In this document: in pieces, positions 57,041 through 64,000 of the stretch | Layout: every line of letters starts with the position of its first letter | Position numbering within the stretch: the first letter of the stretch is position 1 | Source: Liriodendron chinense | Taxonomy: Eukaryota > Streptophyta > Magnoliopsida > Magnoliales > Magnoliaceae | Length of the DNA: 64,000 nucleotides | NCBI GenBank assembly: GCA_003013855.2 | Contig: ML058342.1 | Coordinates: 2,293,120-2,357,119 of the forward strand | Direction of reading: 5' to 3' | Position numbers and translations under genes: made by a program | The notes under the pieces: model-generated | The model's input: the letters and a program-made list of their open reading frames with translations, nothing else | What the model was told of the DNA's origin: nothing | The model's database searches: none

Positions 57041-58294
57041 GTCCGCAGTACTAGCAAAGCTGCGTTCGTAAATGGGACTCGGACCGGGTAGTGTAGTGTT
57101 AACGTGGAAAAGTTCTGTGGGCCTCACCATGATGTATGTGTTATATCCACATCGTCCATCCATTTTGCTAGATTATTTTAGGGCATGAGCTTAAAAATGA
57201 GGCAGATCCAAAGCTCAAGTGGACCACACCACAAAACAGTGGGGATTGAATACCTACCATTGAAAACTTCCTGGGGCCATAAAAGCTTTGGATCAAGCCG
57301 ATGTTTGTGTTTTCTCTTCATCTAGATTTATGTGATCTTATGAATAAGTTGGATTGCAGATAAATATCATGGTGGGCCCTAAGAAGGTTCCAATGGTGGG
57401 CGTCACTGTCCCCAATCCCCATTGCTTTTTGTGGTGTGGTCCACTTGAACTTTGGATCTACCTCATTTTTTTGGCTCATGCCCTCAAATGATATGGCAAA
57501 ATGGATGGACGGTGTGGATGTAGGGCTGTACATCGAGCCGAGTTGAGTCGAGGTGGGCCAAGCTTGGCTTTACTCGTCCGTGCTCTCCTCGAGTTTGAGC
57601 TCGAGCTCGAGCTCCCCCTCGAGCTTACCATTGGAGCTTGCCTTGTTTGCTAAACCTTTGCGAGCTCGAGGCGAGCTTACCTCGAGTCTAGTCGAGCTTG
57701 CTCCCACCTCAATTTATTATTATTTTTGCTGCAAAATACAAATTAAAAGTCAACAATATTAAGTTCAAGAAGTCACACATATATTAGGGGAGAAAAGTAT
57801 TTCCACAAGTGGGACCCCACCATTTAAATGGCCTAGCTCTGATCGGTTTTTTCATTGGTCAGGTTACACACATATTGAATGCAGACCACTAGTAACATTT
57901 TCTGAACCATAGATTAACACAGTACGTGCATAGCTCACCACATGAATGGACTGCCTTGATTATTGTGCGGACCATCTTCATGATGAGGCCCAGCTGATTC
58001 ATGGATCAGATGCACCACCTCCCTCCTAAAATTGCAATCAATAGTTGCAAATGGTGTTTGGTCTTACTATAGCCCCTGTTTTGCAGATGTGTATGGTGTG
58101 TGGTCTCACCGTAGCACCTACTTCGTGCAGCATGTAAAACACACAACCACTGTATGCTCACCATGTTTTCTACTTGAAATTACTCAATCCATCAGGTATG
58201 TTCTTACCTGAACAAAATAGTAGGATTAAGAAACTCCCCCAATGTGTGAGGGTTTTATATTTCCTAAGCTTGGACCCGTGTGTGTGTGTGTGTG

Positions 58295-58296
<2 letters not shown>

Positions 58297-58330
<34 letters not shown>
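58297..58330. repeat. 34-base G homopolymer
   Basis: An uninterrupted G run directly after (TG)n and CC. A second G run lies at about 58804-58824 after a GA tract. Sequence length here may be inaccurate in assemblies. Confidence 0.9.
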
Positions 58331-58331
<1 letters not shown>

Positions 58332-58372
58332 TAGAGAACCAAGAAATAAGAAGATTAGGGTATTTTTTTAAG

Positions 58373-58608
58373 AAATATTTATATGAAACAAGTCGAGTCG
58401 AGGTCAAGCCGAGTTGAGCTTGAATCGAGTCGGGTTTCGAGTCGAGTGACCCAGTGCTAGAACTTGACTTGATTAGGATATTTTTTTAACAAATATTTAT
58501 ATGAAACGAGTCGAGTCGAGGTCGAGCCGAGTTGAGCTTGAATCGAGTCGGGTTTCGAGTCCAGTGACCCAGTGCTAGAAATTGACTTGATTTCTGACTC
58601 GAATTCCT
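58373..58608. repeat. 118-bp tandem duplication
   Basis: Both units start aaatatttatatgaaac and contain cgagtcgaggt, gttgagcttgaatcgagtcg and cccagtgctagaa. They differ at a handful of positions. It is internal to the hAT element. Confidence 0.85.
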
Positions 58609-58781
58609 AAATGAAGCTTGGCTTGACTCGTCCCATTGAGTCGAGGCGAGTTTTTTCGAGTCGAGTTGATCGAGTTTCTCGAGATGACTTGGCTCATGAC
58701 CAGCCCTATGTGGATGTAACGCATACATCATGATGGGCCCATAGAACTTTGCCACGTCAACACACAACTGACTCATAAATC

Positions 58782-58814
<33 letters not shown>

Positions 58815-58836
58815 GGGGGGGGGGCTTTGCAAAGGG

Positions 58837-59389
58837 GCGTGGATTGGGTACTACCTCCACCGGGGATGGAGCTAGAGACGGGCGATCATGTCAGGGGCTC
58901 TATGGGGCCCAACGTGATCTATATGTTTTATCCGCCGTTCATATATTTTGAAAAATCATTTTAGGCCACGAGCCAAAAAATAAGGCAGATTGAAGGCTCA
59001 AGTGGACCACACCATATGAAGCAGTGGGGAGGGATTTAAAGCCTAACGTTGAAAACTTCTTGGGGGCCAGAGAAGTTTTGGATCAAGCTAATATTTATTT
59101 ATTTTCCTTCATATAGGTCTGTGACCTTTTGAATAGGTTGGATGGAAAATAAACATCACGGTGGGCCCTAGGATCAACGGTAAGATTTCAATCCCCACTG
59201 CTTCATGTGATGTGGTCCACTTGAGCCTTCGATCTGTCTAATTTTTGGGATAATGCCCTAAAATTGTCTTTCAAAATAGATGGACGGTGTGGATAAAACA
59301 TATAGATCACCGTGGGCTCCACAAAGCCCCTAACATGACCGTCCGTCTCTTGCTACGTCTTGGTGGGGTAAGTACGTACCCAATCCGCG
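58837..59389. mobile_element. Foldback repeat, copy 6
   Basis: Long terminal inverted repeats of about 90 bp: left gcgtggattgggtac ... gagacgggcgatcatgtcag, right mirrored as aacatgaccgtccgtctctt ... gtacccaatccgcgc. The interior has the family arms (aagtggaccacaccatatga, ttgaaaacttcttggggg). The GCGGATTG(G/C)GTAC end resembles that of 41837-42372. Target duplication not clear. Confidence 0.7.
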
Positions 59390-59466
59390 CTCGAAAAAGA
59401 GATGGCTTTGGAGGGTGTTTCGAAAAGAGAAAAGGCTTCGAAACGGTAGAGCGGGGGCTTCGAAAG

Positions 59467-59501
<35 letters not shown>

Positions 59502-59663
59502 GCTGTAGTGCTGGGTCGCAAGCAGAGGAGAATAAGAAGAGAAGAGGGAAGACGGAAGAAGAAAGAAGGGGAGAGGAATCGTTAAAGAGGTATGTATTAT
59601 TCCTATTCTTGTATTCTTTTCTTTAAAAAGATGGAAGAAGAAGAGGAAAAATATTTTTTTTTA
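59390..59663. other. GA-rich stretch with (GA)n microsatellite
   Basis: A GA run at about 59470-59500 followed by purine-rich sequence (gaagaagaaagaagggga). It belongs to the filler of the 54988-59835 composite. Confidence 0.5.
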
Positions 59664-59844
59664 AAAGGTGAACGTCACGGGGGTAATGGCTATTATACCA
59701 TGTAACGACCAATATGGCCCATGTAACAGCCATTATGCTTCTTTTTTTCAACCCTGACCGATTCAGCCCTGTATTGTGTAATGGTGACGGGCATTAGCCT
59801 AACGGCCGATACGTAACTGATTTGGGACACCCTGGTGTGCATAG

Positions 59845-60010
59845 ATGACATTGCAATGGGCGGTCTTGCTAAAAAGGGATTTAGCCTTCAACCTCTTGTG
59901 GTTGGAGATTCTCTCTATTATATACTTCTATTTGTTCGTCTATAAATTCTGCTTAATCTTAAAAAATAGCAGTTCCCCTTATCTTTATAGTCTACTGAAG
60001 ATGGTTTTTC
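59845..60010 (+). mobile_element. LINE RNase H relic, right half
   Basis: After the 9-bp duplication, the plus strand encodes DIAMGGLAKKGFS, the alanine-rich AD.LAK.G motif that follows the (R)FVHRE segment in LINE RNase H domains and completes the relic broken at 54987. The 3' end of the LINE is not clear. Confidence 0.6.
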
Positions 60011-60124
60011 TTATAGTATATGCCTAAGTACTTCCCTAAAGCTGCATAACAATTTATGAGTTATTTGAGGGTAAAGAAACCCAAGTTACAATAATGCGAA
60101 TTTAATCTAGGACGATTAAAGATA

Positions 60125-60659
60125 TTTTGGTCTAAAGATGCGTTGAAAAGCGTTGGAGGCTTGATGGGTTATCTTTGGGACTCGAGACAAGGATGCACAT
60201 GCTTTTCCTCAATTCATGTAGGGATGGGGAGCTTAGCAGCAACAGGTTTTTCAGGTGGCTATGATGCGGACATCAGTGGTGCACCCTTTAGAGTGTACCA
60301 GAGGAGGCGACGTCGCAGATCGAGTGTTGGAGCAGACGAGTTGATGTGGATGGACGCCGGGCCCATGGGCCATTTTCTGACGCGTTACGAGTACGCGAGA
60401 TGCAGGATCGCGCAGGAGCATCATGACCGCTGGACCATGGAGCGGATTTTACGTTTAGGCGTTTTTCTGTTTATTTCCTTGTTTCTAGGCGCTTTAGTGT
60501 CGTTATTTACTTTAGGCGTTTTTATGTTATTTCTTTGGTTTGCAGGCACTTTAGTGCACTTTTTTTTTTTAAAATTTTCGTAGCTTATATATACTGTGAG
60601 AAACCCTATTTCGAATTATTGAATGAATAGAAAATTCGTGAGTTTCTCTCTCCCGTTTT
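60125..60659 (+). mobile_element. LTR-like sequence at the left of a Ty3/gypsy element
   Basis: A stretch with repeated tttaggcg words, TTATATATACTG near 60588 and a following leader-like segment (gaaaccctattt, ttgaatgaatag, gagtttctctctcccg) resembles the U3/R/U5 of an LTR. It joins gag directly at about 60660, so the primer-binding site and N-terminal gag appear deleted. A 146-codon open frame (60143-60583) crosses it but has no gag motif. The left limit is uncertain. Confidence 0.45.
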
Positions 60660-61634
60660 CGTATGGGCCTCAGGTTTGACCTCCAGCGTGAGCTCATGCC
60701 TCATATGGTCACCAGCTTAGAGCATGCTTACCAGATGGTGCAGGAACTGGAGCACTATGTGCGCCAATCTCCTGCTAGAGGGTTTGCGATTCGATCTACT
60801 GTGCCTAGAGTAGCTCCGCAGGGAGCGAGACCTTAGGTCGGAAATCAACCCAGAGCTCAACCTGGTACTCAACCAGTCAATAGAAATTGAGGTAACAATG
60901 TGGCTGGACCAAGTACTAGGACTGCGATGCCAAGGCAGTGCTACCGCTGTGGTGGCATGGGTCACATTGCCGCAGAGTGTTCAAATAGGGGTGGGCGTAT
61001 TGCCTTTGTTTCTGAACACTCTACAGAAGAAGAAGTGGCATATGAAGTTGAAGGTGACCAGAATGATGAGGAAATCATTGTCCAATCCCTTGAGCCGGCC
61101 AGTGATGCTGAGGATGATACTGTGGAGACTACACCACTTGCTGTGGTGAGATGCGCTTTGGCTTAGGTGAAGGAAAGTGAGGATTGGCACAGAACCACTA
61201 TCTTCCACACGTACGCCAAGTGTGGAGATAAGAGCTGCAAAGTGATCATAGACAGCGGGAGCTGTGAGAATGTAGTTTCTCCAAGTACTTTGAGTCGCCT
61301 GGGGTTGAAGCCAGTCCCTCACCCCAACCCGTATCGAGTTTCTTGGGTTGATGCGACATCCCTTCCTGTGACTCAGCGATGCCTTGTTCCAATTGAATTT
61401 GGACCATACAAGGACAAGTTGTGGTGTGATGTGGTCACGATGGACGTTAGCCATATCATCTTGGGAAGGCCATGGCTCTTTGACAAAGATGTCACAATAT
61501 TCGGGTGTACGAATAATTGTGTGTTTAAGCATGAAGGAAAGAAGCTTGTCTTGAGCCCGCTCCCTCCCAAATCGTCCACAGGAGCGAAAGATGTTGCGTC
61601 TCCAGGCAGTTCTAAGAGTCAAAGGGCACCCTAG
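60660..61634 (+). pseudogene. Ty3/gypsy gag C-terminus and protease
   Basis: In a single frame (starting 60666) the sequence encodes the end of the gag capsid region (LRFDLQREL, SLEHAYQMVQELE), then a zinc knuckle CYRCGGMGHIAAEC (60939-60980; CX2CX4HX4C), an acidic linker, and the aspartic protease with IIDSGSCENVVS (61246-61281) and HIILGRPWLF. In-frame stops at 60834 (TAG), 60888 (TGA), 61164 (TAG) and 61632 (TAG) interrupt it. The frame is otherwise preserved over nearly 1 kb, so decay is by point mutation more than indels. Confidence 0.85.
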
Positions 61635-63110
61635 TCGAAGTCTCTCCACATCATAGATGCTAAGGAGTTTGAGAGAGAGGCCAAAGCTAGGACTATGGTG
61701 TACGTTTTACTGGCTAGAGAGAGTACACCTGAGGTTGCTATAGGGTTACCCCAGGAGGTTCGTTCAGTCCTAGAGGAGTTTCGGGATGTCTTCCCTGAGG
61801 ACCTTCCAGACGAGCTCCCACCGATGCGGGACATTCAGCATGCGATAGATCTTGTCCCAGGGGCGACCCTACCAAACCTCCCTCATTACAGAATGAATCC
61901 CACCGAACATGCCTAGTTGAAGAGGCAAGTGGATGAATTGCTTAAAAAGGGATTTATTCGTGAGAGTGAGCCCGTGCGCTGTGCCTACGCTTCTTACGCC
62001 AAAGAAAGATGGCACGTGGCGCATGTGTGTCGATAGTAAAGCCATAAACAAGATTACTGTCAAGTATCGGTTTCTCATCCCGAGGCTTGATGACATGCTT
62101 GACATGATGGCCACCTCTACTATCTTTTCGAAAATTGACCTCAAGAGTGGTTATCACTAAATTCGTGTTCGCCCAGGAGATGAGTGGAAGACTGCCTTTA
62201 AGACGAAGGATGGGCTGTATGAGTGGTTGGTTATGCCCTTTGGGTTAACCAATGCTCCAAGTACATTTATGAGGGTGATGACCCAGGTGCTGCGACCCTT
62301 TATGGGTAAGTTCTTAGTTGTGTACTTCGATGATATCCTTATCTATAGTACTTCTCCTACCTAGCACCTTGAACACTTGAGGCAGGTCTGCAACGCCCTG
62401 CGAGTAGAAAAGCTTTATGCGAACCTCAATAAGTGTTCCTTCTTGACTTCTAGAGTTATCTGCCCGGGGTTCGTTGTTTTGTCAGAGGGTATGTCTGTAG
62501 ACCCTGAGAAAGTCAAGGCCATTGTCAATTAGCCCGAGCCGCGTAATATACACGACGTGCGAAGCTTTAACGGCCTAGCTACGTTCTATCGGAGGTTCAT
62601 CCGTGGATTTAGCTCTATTATCGCTCCCATCACAGATTGCATAAGAAAAGGGGAGTTCCAATGGACTAAAGCCGCGACACAGGCTTTCTCTGAAATCAAG
62701 AAGAAGATGACGGAAGCGCCTGTCATGTGTCTACCTGACTTCTCTAAAGTCTTTGAGGTGGCGTGTGACGCGTCAGGACTTGCCATAGGGGTAGTGTTAA
62801 GCCAAGAGGGACATCCAGTGGCCTTTTTCAGTGAGAGATTGAATGAGGCTAAACAACGCTACTCCACCTATGACAAATAGTTCTATGTGGTTGTGCAATC
62901 ATTGCGCCATTGGCGGCATTATTTATTACCGCAAGAATTTGTCCTGTTCTCTGATCATGAGGCCTAGAAATATTTGAGCTCCCAATAGAAGTTGAGCCCC
63001 AGGCATGCCAAGTGGGCTCAATTTCTTCAAGAGTATACATTTGTACTTAAGCACAAGGCCGGGAAAGAGAATAAGGTTGCTGGCACACTTAGCCGTCGTG
63101 TCATGACGCT
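61635..63110 (+). pseudogene. Ty3/gypsy reverse transcriptase and RNase H
   Basis: After the protease come FPEDLPDELPP and the RT entry (PHYRMNPTEHA, stop TAG 61914). One frameshift near 61968 follows, then LTPKKDGTWRMCVD, FSKIDLKSGYH (stop TAA 62158), MPFGLTNAPSTF, and the catalytic YFDD box at 62323-62334. RNase H continues with FEVACDASG (near 62755), STYDK (stop TAG 62878), RHWRHYLL and FSDHEA, with further stops TAG at 62362, 62530, 62965 and 62986. The catalytic residues themselves are retained. The motifs fit the Ty3/gypsy superfamily, probably a chromovirus lineage; clade not settled. Confidence 0.9.
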
Positions 63111-64000
63111 GCGGTCCATGAGCGTTGAAGTTACAGGCTTTGAGCAACTCAAGGGTGAGTACTCAACTTGTCCTGACTTTGGGACCATCTATGCGTCGTT
63201 GTCTGGTGACCTGCCCTCGAGGAGTGCTGAGTTTGTCCTTACAGACAGATATCTTTTTAGAGGGGACAAGCTCTGCATCCTACGCACATCCCTCCGTGAT
63301 TTTCTAGTATGGGAGCTTCATGCTGGAGGGATGGCAGGTCACTTTGGTAGAGATAAAACAATTGCCCTGGTTTCTGATCGTTTCTATTGGCCTAATCTCC
63401 AGCGAGATGTGGCCAAGATTGTAGGGCAGCGTCGGACATGTCAACTGACAAAGCAGAGGAAACAAAATACAGGCTTATACACTCCTTTGCCAGTTCCACA
63501 TGTCCCGTGGCAAGATGCAGTATGGATTTTGTGCTTGGGCTTCCCAAGACTATTCGTAAGCACGATTCCATACTCATGGTCGTTGATCGGTTTTCTAAGA
63601 TGGCCCATTTCCTACCCTGTTATAAGACATCAGATGCCTCCCACATTGCTAAGATATTCTTTCAGGAGGTTGTGCGACTTCATGGGGTGCCTAGATCCAT
63701 CGTGTCTGACAGAGATACTAGGTTCACTAGTTATTTTTGGAAGACTCTCTGGCATCTTTTGGGTACGAGGCTTCAATTTTCTTCAGCATATCATCCTCAG
63801 TCGGATGGTCAAACAGAGGTAGTGAACCGTAGCCTAGGGAATTTGTTGAGATGTCTAGTTGGAGACCACCATAGGACCTGGGACACTGTTATTCCCACAG
63901 CAGAGTTCGCTTATAACTCTTCAGTGAACAGGTCCACAGGAATGAGCCCATTTGAAATTGTTTCAGGTCTTAGACCCCGAGCCCCCATAGATTTGATCCC
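63111..64000 (+). pseudogene. Ty3/gypsy integrase (runs off window end)
   Basis: The frame from 62992 continues into the integrase zinc region (HAGGMAGHFGRDKT, FYWPNLQRDV); the expected CxxC is degraded to RRTC. A 1-bp frameshift near 63517 moves the catalytic core to a frame open from 63519 to 64000. There the core shows SMDF (first Asp), VSDRDTRF (second Asp) and GQTEVVNRS (catalytic Glu), with the AEFAYNSSVNRSTGMSPFE segment after it. The C-terminal domain (and any chromodomain) and 3' LTR lie beyond the window. Confidence 0.9.

Larger units (their letters stand above)
57521..58708. mobile_element. hAT element (TAGGGCTG ends) with perfect 8-bp duplication
   Basis: Ends TAGGGCTGTACATCGAGCC and (reverse complement) TAGGGCTGGTCATGAGCC, subterminal regions dense in gagtcgag/ctcgagct words. 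Perfect 8-bp target duplication tgtggatg at 57513-57520 and 58709-58716. The 1188-bp interior has no transposase. A 34-base G run (58297-58330) after a TG run, and a 118-bp tandem duplication (58373-58490, 58491-58608), lie inside. Confidence 0.9.
57085..58785. mobile_element. Foldback repeat, copy 5, split by a hAT element
   Basis: Left part 57085-57520 starts near gtgtagtgttaacgtggaaa and runs through both arms. The last arm resumes at 58709 and ends near 58785 with the mirrored gccacgtcaacacacaac. The break coincides exactly with the hAT insertion at 57521-58708. Confidence 0.7.
54988..59835. mobile_element. Composite insertion: GTAACGG Mutator-like element swollen by nested MITEs
   Basis: The left end AGGTGTTCTGTATCGG and the right end (reverse complement) CAGGGTGTCCCAAATCAG are followed on both sides by gtaacgg/ccgttacg-rich arms (54990-55080 and 59665-59815). 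Flanks tgtgcatca (54979-54987) and tgtgcatag (59836-59844) are a 9-bp duplication, 7/9 identical. The LINE RNase H reading broken at the left is picked up at the right, so all 4848 bp are one insertion site, later filled by the elements listed within. Confidence 0.65.

Noticed and set aside
60143..60583. 146-codon frame beginning MKSVGG
   Set aside because: No gag or other domain; it overlaps TATA-like and repeated ttaggcg sequence that looks like an LTR.
60981..61649. 222-codon open frame on the minus strand
   Set aside because: It is the antisense shadow of the Ty3/gypsy protease region, whose plus-strand motifs are clear.
1..64000. CRISPR arrays, operons, toxin-antitoxin or phage-type systems
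   Set aside because: Direct repeats here are microsatellites, minisatellites or transposon duplications. Gene structure (introns) and all elements are of plant type.

Overview
This window is plant nuclear DNA, AT-rich and packed with transposable elements. The evidence is the set of plant LINE, Ty3/gypsy, copia, hAT, PIF/Harbinger and Mutator-like remnants plus two pieces of conserved plant genes with spliced structure. A woody, early-diverging flowering plant (magnoliid-like) is my guess, at low confidence. No prokaryotic feature, CRISPR array, rRNA or convincing tRNA was seen.

Host genes. (1) 19275-19415 (-) is a 47-codon first coding exon starting MHGR. I read it as the first exon of a SUO-like BAH/TFIIS-domain protein; its later exons were not found, so either the repeat-filled DNA to its left is a very long first intron or the exon is orphaned. 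(2) 42449-43062 (+) holds three exons of an LSM12-like protein (Lsm domain plus anticodon-binding-type domain). Its first intron fits a minor-spliceosome (U12-type) AT-AC intron. The final exon(s) were not found.

Layout. 1-5 kb: decayed LINE and a hAT-like element. 5.2-7.4 kb: degenerate ~143-bp tandem array with a LINE tail inserted. 8-9.3 kb: hAT-like MITE inside a LINE RNase H relic. 10.2-13.7 kb: BED/DUF659 hAT transposase pseudogene split by a LINE. 14.5-18 kb: foldback and MITEs. 19-20 kb: SUO-like exon and promoter. 21-31 kb: AT-rich DNA, MITEs, a second degenerate array and a ~40-bp minisatellite. 31.9-37.0 kb: gag-only LTR element. 37.3-40.5 kb: long solo-LTR-like unit. 40.6-42.4 kb: three foldback elements just upstream of LSM12. 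43-47 kb: MITEs and a LINE. 47.5-52.4 kb: nested stack (MITE containing a LINE that contains a small LTR-like element and a solo LTR). 52.6-60 kb: tandem repeats, PIF and Mutator-like MITEs, and a LINE RNase H relic split by a 4.8-kb composite. 60.1-64 kb: degenerate Ty3/gypsy gag-pol running off the window end.

The recurring theme is nested insertion. In many cases the boundaries can be fixed by target-site duplications, and interrupted frames resume on the far side, so relative insertion order can be read directly.
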